From Spirochaetales bacterium (GTDB lineage: Bacteria > Spirochaetota > Spirochaetia > SZUA-6 > DRHE01), in NCBI GenBank assembly GCA_016935715.1, contig JAFGQJ010000244.1, positions 1-9,500 on the forward strand: DNA of 9,500 nucleotides, read 5' to 3'. Below the pieces are notes generated by a model. The model searched no databases. It saw only the letters and a program-made list of their open reading frames with translations, and had not been told where the DNA came from. The position numbers were made by a program, and so were the translations under genes. How positions within the stretch are numbered: the first letter of the stretch is position 1; each line of letters begins with the position of its first letter. This document shows, piece after piece, positions 1-7,296 of the stretch.

Positions 1-18
1 CTCTGGTGGGAGTAGGAC

Positions 19-582
19 CTACAGGTTGACCCGCTCCACGTACTCCCGGGTGTCCGAATTGACCAGGATCCTGTCACCCTCTTTGATGAACAACGGTACC
101 TTGACCACCAGACCCGTTTCGACCGTAACCGGCTTGGTGGCACCCGACACCGTGTCCCCCTTCAAACCCTCGCGGGCTTCGACCACGGTCAGAACGACCT
201 TGTAGGGCAGCAGAATATCGATGGGCTTCTCATCCCAGAAGGACAGCTGAACCGTTTCTCCTTCCAGGATGAAATACTTCTTGTCCTCGTGCCCCTCGAT
301 GGGCATGGTGAACTGCTCGTAGGACTCGAGGTCCATGAAGTGGAACTGCTCACCGTCGGCGTAGAGGAACTGCACATCCCGGCTTTCGACGTTGATGTCC
401 TCGAGGTTTTCCTGACTCTTGTTGACCTGTTTCAGAACCTGGCCGGTGATCAGGCTCTTCAGCTTCAGCCGCACGAAGGCCGAACCCTTTCCCGGATTGA
501 CGAACTCCCTCTCCGTGACCACGTAAGGTTCATCTTTTATGAGAAGGAACGTCCCTTTTGAAATAGCACCTGCACGTATCAT
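19..582 (-). CDS. efp: Translation elongation factor P (EF-P)
   Basis: EF-P binds the ribosome between the P and E sites and helps peptide-bond formation at consecutive prolines. The 187-residue product has the usual family length and three-beta-domain layout. The N-terminal KOW-like domain carries the modification loop NPGKGSAF (residues 29-36), so Lys32 is the residue expected to be beta-lysylated. The C-terminal OB domain keeps the family signature around GLKGD (about 139-143) and KVPLFIKEGD (160-169), and the protein ends in EYVERV. ATG 582 is preceded by AGGA at 590-593 with a 7-nt spacer. The gene lies 14 bp downstream of epmA on the same strand, so the modifier and its target are probably co-transcribed. 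The TAG stop lies 18 bp from the window edge, and no terminator is visible in that short remainder. Identification is firm from family signatures; Lys32 modification is inferred from the lysine and the adjacent ligase. Confidence 0.97.
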   Translation of the reverse strand: MIRAGAISKGTFLLIKDEPYVVTEREFVNPGKGSAFVRLKLKSLITGQVLKQVNKSQENLEDINVESRDVQFLYADGEQFHFMDLESYEQFTMPIEGHEDKKYFILEGETVQLSFWDEKPIDILLPYKVVLTVVEAREGLKGDTVSGATKPVTVETGLVVKVPLFIKEGDRILVNSDTREYVERVNL

Positions 583-596
583 AGATTTTTCCTATC

Positions 597-1634
597 CTAA
601 TTGCTTCGGTTCACTGTTTCAAGTCCTCCGCCCGGATCATAGGCTCCGTAGGGCAGGAGATCGCGGATCGAGTCCCCGCCCAGGAGAAACAGCAGCAGGC
701 GCTCCAGGCCCAGGGCCACTCCCGAGCAATCGGGAAAACCCCTCTCCCGGATGAGCTGCACCAGCTGCCGGTCGCAGGGATGCGCCACGATGGCCCGCCG
801 TTTTGCCGTCTCCTGTTCGTGGTAGAAATCCTCGTAAGCCACCGGATCCGTTTCCTCGGAGTAGCAGTTGGCCACCTCCACCGCTGCGAGATACAGCTCC
901 CACCGCTCGGCCCAGGGCGTGGAGCTCTTGCGGCGCGCCAGGGTCGGAACGAGAGACGGGTAATCGTAGAGGATCAAAGCCCGGGAGGAGGGCAGATTCG
1001 GCTCCACGGCGCTCAGGAAGATCTTGTGGAACAGGTCCTCCGCCCGGTCCTCCGGGGAAACCGGAATCCCGAGATCCCGGGCCGCCCGTCCCAGTCCTCC
1101 GCGGCCTCCTTCGGCAAGCAGCCGCAGGTCCAGCCCCGAGTGCTGCCGGAATGCCTCCAGCATGGACAGGCGCAGGAACGGCTGAGAGCAATCCACCCGC
1201 CGGGGGCCGGTTCCGGCGAGGGGTCCCAGGCCCAGCCCGGCGAAAAGGTGGGCGAACAGCTTCTCGATGATCTCGATGGACTGCATGTAGTCCGCCCCCA
1301 CGGTGTACCACTCCAGCATGGTGAACTCCGGGCTGTGAATATCCGTGGCCGGTTCGCTGTTGCGGAAGGATTTGCAGATCTGGAAGATGCTGCCGCTGCC
1401 CCGGGCGATCAGGCGCTTCATCCACAGCTCGGGAGAGGGGATGAGATACAGGTCCCGATCCGCGCCGTGGCGGGGACGGTACCGGGTTTGGAACACCTCC
1501 AGGGCGCCCTCCGGTATGAGGGAGGGGCAGAGCAGGGCCGTGTCCACCTCCAGGTACCCCCTGCTGTGAAAAAAGTCTCTGATGAGTTGAATCGATTTTG
1601 CCCGCCGGGTCAGCATCGACAGATCAGGCGCCAT
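597..1634 (-). CDS. epmA: Elongation factor P--(R)-beta-lysine ligase (EpmA/PoxA/GenX)
   Basis: A stand-alone class II lysyl-tRNA synthetase-like catalytic domain with no N-terminal tRNA-anticodon-binding domain, the hallmark of EpmA. It activates (R)-beta-lysine with ATP and transfers it to the conserved lysine of EF-P. Motif 1 is around RGYLEVDTALLCPS (residues 25-38). Substrate-side SPELWMKRL follows at 67-75. Motif 2 runs from FRNSE (90-94) to PEFTMLEWY (102-110). Motif 3 is GVALGLER (305-312) with Arg312. Ala307 in DCSGVALG matches the alanine that in E. coli EpmA favours beta-lysine, where true LysRS has glycine (family knowledge; alignment by eye). At 345 residues it is slightly longer than the E. 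coli protein, mainly from a short C-terminal tail after residue 325. ATG 1634 has AGAGGA 7 nt upstream; the alternative ATG at residue 7 is less well supported. It heads an apparent epmA-efp operon. No EpmB aminomutase gene is in the window. Confidence 0.95.
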   Translation of the reverse strand: MAPDLSMLTRRAKSIQLIRDFFHSRGYLEVDTALLCPSLIPEGALEVFQTRYRPRHGADRDLYLIPSPELWMKRLIARGSGSIFQICKSFRNSEPATDIHSPEFTMLEWYTVGADYMQSIEIIEKLFAHLFAGLGLGPLAGTGPRRVDCSQPFLRLSMLEAFRQHSGLDLRLLAEGGRGGLGRAARDLGIPVSPEDRAEDLFHKIFLSAVEPNLPSSRALILYDYPSLVPTLARRKSSTPWAERWELYLAAVEVANCYSEETDPVAYEDFYHEQETAKRRAIVAHPCDRQLVQLIRERGFPDCSGVALGLERLLLFLLGGDSIRDLLPYGAYDPGGGLETVNRSN

Positions 1635-1664
1635 ACACGGATCCTCTTCGGGTAACGCTCACAA

Positions 1665-1694
1665 TGGACTGCGGTATCGTGAATGACTATATTC
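1665..1694 (+). promoter_or_regulatory. Possible promoter for the M16C peptidase gene
   Basis: TGGACT (1665-1670, 4 of 6 to TTGACA), an 18-bp spacer and TATATT (1689-1694, 5 of 6 to TATAAT) would start transcription near 1701, about 34 nt before the TTG start at 1735. The -35 match is mediocre. The -10 shares bases 1689-1691 with the -10 of the divergent epmA promoter, so the two may compete for polymerase. Confidence 0.4.
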
Positions 1695-1714
1695 TGTTGG
1701 AGTCCGTATGTGAA
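1686..1714 (-). promoter_or_regulatory. Predicted sigma-70-type promoter for epmA-efp
   Basis: Read on the minus strand, TTCACA (1714-1709, 5 of 6 to the -35 consensus) is followed by an exactly 17-bp spacer and TATAGT (1691-1686, 5 of 6 to the -10 consensus). Transcription would start near 1679 and give a leader of about 45 nt before the epmA ATG at 1634. Its -10 box overlaps that of the oppositely directed peptidase promoter. Found by inspection only. Confidence 0.6.
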
Positions 1715-1723
1715 GTCACAGGG

Positions 1724-1730
1724 AAGGAGA
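1724..1730 (+). promoter_or_regulatory. Ribosome binding site fixing the TTG start of the peptidase
   Basis: AAGGAGA is a near-perfect Shine-Dalgarno sequence 4 nt before TTG 1735. The upstream ATG at 1708 is followed at once by TGA, and the first internal ATG (residue 21, position 1795) lacks a comparable site. The TTG is therefore the most likely start. Confidence 0.75.
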
Positions 1731-1734
1731 AAAA

Positions 1735-4716
1735 TTGAACTCTGCCGGTTTGTCCTCCACTGATCGCGCCGGGGGTTTCCAGCTGCTCGCCGGCATGGAG
1801 ATGGGGGAGTACGGCTGCCGGGCTCTGCACTACAGGCATCTGAACACCGGCTGTGAGGTGTTCCATCTGCATAACGAGGATCCCGAGAACCTGTTCGCCT
1901 TCGCCTTCCGTACGCCCCCGAGCGACGACAGCGGAGCGGCTCACATCCTGGAGCATGCGGTGCTCTGCGGTTCCAGGCGCTTTCCGCTGAAGGATCCCTT
2001 CCTGGTGCTGTTGAAGAGCAGCCTCCAGACCTTTCTCAACGCCTTCACCTTTCCCGACAAGACCGTTTACCCGGCCAGCAGCATGGTGGAGAACGATTTT
2101 TTCAATCTGATGCTGGTTGCCGGGGACGCGGTTTTCTTCCCGCTGCTGGAGAAGGAGGTGTTCATGCAGGAGGCGCACCACCTGGAACCGGAGCGCCCGC
2201 AGCAGCCCGCCGGCTCCTTGAAGCGCTCCGGGGTCGTGTTCAACGAGATGAAAGGTGTGTTCTCCAGCGCCGAGTCCGTCGTGTCCGATACCTCCCTGCG
2301 CAGTCTCTTTCCGGATTCACCGTACGGTTTCGAGTCGGGAGGCGATCCCAGGGCGATCGCCGCTCTCACCCTCGACCGGCTGGAGGAATTCCACCGGCTG
2401 TACTATCATCCGGGCAACTGCCGGATATTTCTGTACGGGAACATCCCCACCCCCGTGACTCTTCGGTTTCTGGAGCGCAACTTCCTGGATTCCTTCGGCC
2501 CGGCGGAGATTCGCTCCGCCGTGGCGCCGCAGCCCCGCTGGAGACGGCCGTGCAGGATGGAGAAAACCTATCCGGCGGAGGCGGGGAAATCAACGGTCAC
2601 GATGAACTGGCTGACGGCCCCCGTGACCGACCCTCTCGGGCTGCTGTCCTTCGAGGTGCTGTCGGAGATCCTGGTGGGCAACGAGGGCGCCGCCCTGAGC
2701 AGGGCCCTGCTGGAATCGAAGCTGGGGGATGACCTGTCGCCGGCAACGGGACTGGAGACCGAGATCAATGAGCTGGTGTTCACCGTTGGACTTCGGGGCA
2801 CCCAGGCGGCGGAGGATTTCGAAAAGCTGGTCCTTTCGACCCTGGAGGAGCTGGCCGACGGGGCGGTGGCGCAGCGCAGCGTGGAGGCAGCGCTGCACCG
2901 GGTGGAGTTCCGCAACTCCGAGATCCAGAGAGGGGGGCGCCCGTACTCCCTGACGCTGATGCGCCGGGCGCTGCGCGGCTGGCTGCACGGGAGCGACCCC
3001 CATTCGACCCTCGAGTTTCGCCGGCCCATGGACGCTCTGCGCGCTGCGTCTGCCGGGGGAGGGTATTTCGAGGGCCTGATCCGCGAGTTTCTCCTCGACA
3101 ACCCCCATCGGAGCACGGTCGTTGTCCGGCCTGACCCGGACCAGCAGAAGCGGGAACAGGAGGAGGAGCGCCAGGAGCTGGAGCGCATCCGGGTGAAGCT
3201 GGGCCCGGAGGGGCTGAAGCGCCTGCAGGAGGATCTCCAGCGCCTCAGGATCTTCCAGGAAAAGCCGGACAGCCCCGAGGTCATCTCCCGGATACCCGCG
3301 CTTCATCTCGAGGATCTGCGCAGGGAGGTGGAAATCATCCCCGGCGAACGCCCCGTCACGACGCTTCCCACCCCCGTGCTGGTCCACGAGCTGTTTACCA
3401 ACGGGGTGGTGTACCTGGACCTGGCATTCGACATCTCTGCGGCCGATGAGCGGCTGCAGTACCTGCTTCCCCTCTTCAGCCGGGCGGTACGCGGGAGCGG
3501 CCTGCCGGAGGTCCCGTACTACGATATGGCGCAGCGCCTCTCCCTGTACACCGGTGGATTCGGCGCCTCACTCAGCGCCGACACCTCCGCGGCTCCGGAC
3601 CGGGCCGTGCAGAGGCGTTTGATCTTCCGCGTGAAGATGCTCGAGGCCAACATCGAGCAGGCGGTGCAGCTGGTACGGGATCTCCTGCTGCGGGCGAATT
3701 TCCGGGACTTCGAACGCCTGAAGACCATCGTCCTGGAAATGCGCAACGATCTCAAGGCCTCGCTGGTACCTGCCGGCAGTCATTATGCGGCGCTGCGGGC
3801 CTCCGCCCGCATCTCGGGCGCGGCGGAGGTGGAAGAGAAATGGAAGGGCATTACCCAGTACGTCTGGATGGACGCCCTCAGCGGGCCGGTCGGCCGCGAA
3901 GAGGGCAGGCTCCGGGAGCTGGCATCCTCCCTGGAGGCGCTCAGAGCGCAGCTGCTCGATCCGTCTCGGCTCAGCCTGAACCTGACCTGCGAGCAGGGTG
4001 CCGTCGACAGGACGCTCACCGCTGCGGGGGATCTGGTCGCCCGCCTGGGACGGCACGAGGCGGAGCAGCGGGACCGGCCTCACATCCCCGGCGTCTGCCC
4101 CGAGGGGCCTCCGCCCGCCTCGAGCGCGGAGGCCCTGATCGGATCGATGAACGTGAGCTTCGTGGCCCGCGCGCTGCCGGCGAGCCTGTTCGGGAGCAGT
4201 GAAAGTGCCCACGAGGCCGTGCTGGCCCACTTCCTGAACACGGGATTCCTCTGGGAACAGGTGCGCATGAAGGGGGGCGCCTACGGCGCCGGAGCCTCGG
4301 CCAACGGCCTGGAGGGACTGTTCGTCTTCTCCTCCTACAGGGATCCCGGCACGGTGACCACGCTGGATGCCTTCCGGGAGGCTCTCCGCTACGCCGCCGC
4401 TTTCGACCCGGACGCGGACACGTTCGAGAAGATCGTGCTCGGCGCCGCCGGGAAGGAGGAAAGGCCGATGGCACCGGGTGAGAAGGGATTCGTCGCCCTG
4501 AAGCGGGACATCCTCGGAGTCACGGATGCCGAGCGCCAGCTCCGACGCGACGCGCTGATCGAATGCACGCCGGGGCAGCTCAGAGAGGCCGCCCGGAGGC
4601 TGCTCGCCGCCTTCGACGGCGGAGCCACGACGATCGTCACGCACCGGCAGGCGGTGGAGGCGGACAGGCAGCGTCTGGAGCAGATGAACATCTGCCCCCT
4701 CGTGCTGCCCGAGTAG
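1735..4716 (+). CDS. M16C-family zinc metallopeptidase, presequence protease (PreP)-like
   Basis: A 993-residue peptidase of the insulinase/pitrilysin superfamily, subfamily M16C, whose members form a closed two-halved chamber and degrade short unfolded peptides. The inverted zinc motif HILEH is at residues 70-74 (ligands His70 and His74, catalytic base Glu73). The third ligand is Glu171 in FNEMKG; the 101-residue spacing from His70 matches PreP. The C-terminal half has VRMKGGAYG at 843-851, supplying the Arg844/Tyr850 pair that completes the active site in this subfamily. A charged, probably helical linker (about 470-515, rich in Q, E, K and R) joins the halves. There is no signal peptide or membrane segment, so a cytoplasmic location is likely. 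Length is typical for PreP. It starts at TTG with a strong ribosome binding site, diverges from epmA, and its TAG stop lies 5 bp from the stop of the convergent kinase gene. The subfamily is clear; the physiological substrate is unknown. Confidence 0.93.
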   Translation: MNSAGLSSTDRAGGFQLLAGMEMGEYGCRALHYRHLNTGCEVFHLHNEDPENLFAFAFRTPPSDDSGAAHILEHAVLCGSRRFPLKDPFLVLLKSSLQTFLNAFTFPDKTVYPASSMVENDFFNLMLVAGDAVFFPLLEKEVFMQEAHHLEPERPQQPAGSLKRSGVVFNEMKGVFSSAESVVSDTSLRSLFPDSPYGFESGGDPRAIAALTLDRLEEFHRLYYHPGNCRIFLYGNIPTPVTLRFLERNFLDSFGPAEIRSAVAPQPRWRRPCRMEKTYPAEAGKSTVTMNWLTAPVTDPLGLLSFEVLSEILVGNEGAALSRALLESKLGDDLSPATGLETEINELVFTVGLRGTQAAEDFEKLVLSTLEELADGAVAQRSVEAALHRVEFRNSEIQRGGRPYSLTLMRRALRGWLHGSDPHSTLEFRRPMDALRAASAGGGYFEGLIREFLLDNPHRSTVVVRPDPDQQKREQEEERQELERIRVKLGPEGLKRLQEDLQRLRIFQEKPDSPEVISRIPALHLEDLRREVEIIPGERPVTTLPTPVLVHELFTNGVVYLDLAFDISAADERLQYLLPLFSRAVRGSGLPEVPYYDMAQRLSLYTGGFGASLSADTSAAPDRAVQRRLIFRVKMLEANIEQAVQLVRDLLLRANFRDFERLKTIVLEMRNDLKASLVPAGSHYAALRASARISGAAEVEEKWKGITQYVWMDALSGPVGREEGRLRELASSLEALRAQLLDPSRLSLNLTCEQGAVDRTLTAAGDLVARLGRHEAEQRDRPHIPGVCPEGPPPASSAEALIGSMNVSFVARALPASLFGSSESAHEAVLAHFLNTGFLWEQVRMKGGAYGAGASANGLEGLFVFSSYRDPGTVTTLDAFREALRYAAAFDPDADTFEKIVLGAAGKEERPMAPGEKGFVALKRDILGVTDAERQLRRDALIECTPGQLREAARRLLAAFDGGATTIVTHRQAVEADRQRLEQMNICPLVLPE

Positions 4717-4721
4717 AGGTT

Positions 4722-7292
4722 CTAGATCTGTCCTGAAACGGGCAGGCTCACCGTGACCGCCGTGCCGGCTCCCACGGTGGAGCGGAAGCGCATGGAGCCT
4801 CCGTGCTCACGGATGATGCGCTGAGACACCGACAGGCCCAGCCCGGTGCCGCCCTGATCGCCCCTGGTGGTGAAGAAGGGATCCGTAACCTTTTCCAGGG
4901 CGTCCGGGCCGATGCCCGCACCCTGATCCGCCACCTCGATGGAAATCGTTCCCGGATCCGGCTCGAAAGCGGTGGAGATCCTGATTGCCCGGTCCCGGCC
5001 CGGCAGAGCCTGGCAGGCGTTCTGCAGGAGATTGAGAACCACCTGTTCCAGCCCGATGCGGTCGGCGGAGATCAGGGGCAGATCGGGACCCAGCTCCAGG
5101 GAGAAGCGATCGGTGCTCCTGGCGATCAGGTGGCGGGACAGATCGGCGACAGTGCGGATCACCTGGTTCACGTCCGTCGGCTCCCGCCCGCCCCCTGCGC
5201 CCCCCCGCACGAACCTCTTCAGCTCGGAAACGATGTGGTCGATCCTGGCCGTGCTGGCCTCGATGTCGGCAAGCGCGGACAGGGCGCCCTCCTTGAACTC
5301 CCCGTAGCTCATTCCGGATAAGCGTATCGACTCGGCGGCCTGCTCCGGGGATTCCGCCAGGACGAACAGTCGAGGCAGGCCGTCGAGCAGGAAGCGGGCG
5401 TTCATCCCGATGACCTGGTTCGGATTGCTCACTTCATGGGCCACCCCCGCCACCAGGGCTCCGAGGGAAGCCAGCTTGTCGGAGCGCAGCAGCTGCTGCT
5501 GCTGTGACTGCAGCCGCTGCTCCGCCTCCCTGCGCTCCGAGATATCCCGGATGATCACCACGTCGGCCGCTTCCTTGTGCCAGGTCGTACGGGCGCCGGT
5601 GAGCTCCACGGGGATCACCCTTCCATCCCTGCACACGATGCGGGTCTCGTAGCACCTGGGCACCTCCCGGCCGGCGATTCTCCCGTGGAAGCGGTGCGTG
5701 AGCAGCTCCAGCTCGGCGGGGTGGACCACGTCGCGAAAGTGCATCTGCCGCAGCTGCACCGCCCCGTAGCCCGAGATCTCTCTGGAACGCTGGTTGGCGA
5801 ACAGGATCCGTCCCTCCCTGGACAGGATCAGGATCGCATCTCCCGAATTCTCGGCCAGGGCTTTGAAATTCCCCTCCGCCGCTCTGAGGTAGGAGACCAT
5901 CTGGTTGTAGCCCCGGGCCAGCTGACCGACTTCGTCCTCCGACGGAACAGGTACGTACATGCGGTAGTTGCCCGAAGAGACCTGCCGGACCGCCTCGTGC
6001 AGGCTCACGAGCGGTTTCAGGAGGCCCCGGCGAAAAGCCAGGGGGAAGCCGAGCACGACCAGTATGTACGTGCCCACCGCAACCAGGGCCAGTTTCGAGC
6101 AGAAGCGGTGGATCCACAGGCGGTAATCCCGGTACAGCAGCCCGACGCGGTAGCGCTCCGGTCCCTGCTCGAGGGTGTAGTACAGGTAGAAGCTGGCCGT
6201 GTCATCGAGATCGAGGTACAGGAAACGGGGGATCAGACCGCGTCGATGCGGTATCAGCCCTTCCGCTCCCTCAGCCTCGGCCAGTCTCAGGATCTCCGGC
6301 CCGGTGAAGGGCCTGCCCGCATACTCGACCTCCGGCGGGTAGCCGGCCGTGGAGAGGATGTAGGCCACGCTCGGGGACAGGCCGGCCCAGTCCCGATTGC
6401 TGATCGCGGTTCGCACCTGGTCGATCTCCCGCCGGTAATGATCGGCCAGCCCGCTGTGCACCACGGGCATCAGGGCGCTGGAGGTGATGCCGAAGGCCAC
6501 CATGATCACGGCCAGGGGGATGCCGATCAGCTTGTACACGTAGCTGGTGGGGTGGGGGGCGTTGTTCACGTATACGATGAAGATCAGCAGGCAGATCAGG
6601 AGCGAGCCCGTGTTGAACACCAGGGCATACAGGTTTCGGGATATCACCCCGGTCTGGAACAGCATGTAGGTGAGGGCGATCACCGTGGTGGCCAGGGTCA
6701 GGAGCGCGAAGCTCAGGCTCGACTGCGCGATCCGCCCGGCGGGGTGGAAGATCGATCTGAATACCGGCGCTCCCGGTCTGCCCTCGGCTCCGGAGGAGCG
6801 TACCACCTTGCGCAGCAGCACCAGGAAGGCCCACAGGTAGCCGGTCAGGGTCAGGAAGCTGATCCTGGGTCCGTACTCGAAGGTGAAGTACTGGGCCTTG
6901 AAGTCGTAGGCCATCGACACATTCGTGTCGAAGAAAAGGGAGCCCCAGACGACCAGGGCCGCGGCCAGGGAAACGACCAGGACGATGCGGGACTCCCTGG
7001 GATGCCGGTTGGCGCCGTACCGGTAGGCGAACTGGACGAGGCAGGCGACGCCGAACACGATCAGGTTGGAGAACTGCCCCGTGTACCGGGCGGCGTCGGT
7101 GAACAGGCAGTAGCGGACCGTGTAGGAGGCCAGCAGGACGAGGAGCGTGCCCAGGTAACCGGCCAGGTACCAGGTGTCCGGCCGCTTGTTCTTCAGGGAC
7201 AGCAGGTAGCCGGTGATCAGGGCCAGGAGCAGGGTCGTGGTCAGGGAGCCTACCGACAGGGCGTTGAATCTGAGCCAGCCCGGACTGCCCAT
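4722..7292 (-). CDS. Multi-pass membrane sensor histidine kinase with HAMP and PAS domains
   Basis: An 856-residue kinase. By eye there are about eight hydrophobic segments in the first 275 residues (roughly 8-31, 41-65, 74-93, 101-121, 144-164, 188-212, 221-246, 252-275). A soluble loop (276-400) follows, probably extracytoplasmic, then a last membrane segment at 401-421. The cytoplasmic part has HAMP (about 422-472), PAS (about 474-585), a glutamine-rich signalling helix (585-605) and the phosphoacceptor domain with His619 in HEVSNPN. The ATPase domain has the N box at 754-761 (LNLLQNAC), G1 DQGAGI (789-794), TDPFFTTR (803-810) and G2 GGTGLGL (814-820). All catalytic boxes look intact. ATG 7292 lies 4 nt after the response-regulator stop. 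The stretch GGGGG at 7301-7305, inside that gene's last codons, is the likely ribosome binding site, so translation is probably coupled. The ligand is unknown. Confidence 0.93.
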   Translation of the reverse strand: MGSPGWLRFNALSVGSLTTTLLLALITGYLLSLKNKRPDTWYLAGYLGTLLVLLASYTVRYCLFTDAARYTGQFSNLIVFGVACLVQFAYRYGANRHPRESRIVLVVSLAAALVVWGSLFFDTNVSMAYDFKAQYFTFEYGPRISFLTLTGYLWAFLVLLRKVVRSSGAEGRPGAPVFRSIFHPAGRIAQSSLSFALLTLATTVIALTYMLFQTGVISRNLYALVFNTGSLLICLLIFIVYVNNAPHPTSYVYKLIGIPLAVIMVAFGITSSALMPVVHSGLADHYRREIDQVRTAISNRDWAGLSPSVAYILSTAGYPPEVEYAGRPFTGPEILRLAEAEGAEGLIPHRRGLIPRFLYLDLDDTASFYLYYTLEQGPERYRVGLLYRDYRLWIHRFCSKLALVAVGTYILVVLGFPLAFRRGLLKPLVSLHEAVRQVSSGNYRMYVPVPSEDEVGQLARGYNQMVSYLRAAEGNFKALAENSGDAILILSREGRILFANQRSREISGYGAVQLRQMHFRDVVHPAELELLTHRFHGRIAGREVPRCYETRIVCRDGRVIPVELTGARTTWHKEAADVVIIRDISERREAEQRLQSQQQQLLRSDKLASLGALVAGVAHEVSNPNQVIGMNARFLLDGLPRLFVLAESPEQAAESIRLSGMSYGEFKEGALSALADIEASTARIDHIVSELKRFVRGGAGGGREPTDVNQVIRTVADLSRHLIARSTDRFSLELGPDLPLISADRIGLEQVVLNLLQNACQALPGRDRAIRISTAFEPDPGTISIEVADQGAGIGPDALEKVTDPFFTTRGDQGGTGLGLSVSQRIIREHGGSMRFRSTVGAGTAVTVSLPVSGQI

Positions 7293-7296
7293 CGGA

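Noticed and set aside
780..1655. A 291-codon open frame on the plus strand opposite epmA
   Set aside because: It runs antisense to a complete EpmA with all three class II motifs, has a low-complexity composition and no motif of its own.
3568..4644. A 358-codon minus-strand frame opposite the peptidase C-terminal half
   Set aside because: The composition is that of an antisense shadow, and the peptidase on the plus strand keeps its Arg/Tyr active-site pair in this stretch.
4700..4735. Bidirectional terminator between the convergent peptidase and kinase genes
   Set aside because: Only 5 bp separate the stops, and no GC-rich stem with a T-run is present on either strand; only the short palindrome AGATCT is seen.
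5487..5520. CTG/CAG triplet run as a microsatellite or regulatory repeat
   Set aside because: It encodes the glutamine-rich signalling helix between the PAS and phosphoacceptor domains of the kinase; it is short and in frame.
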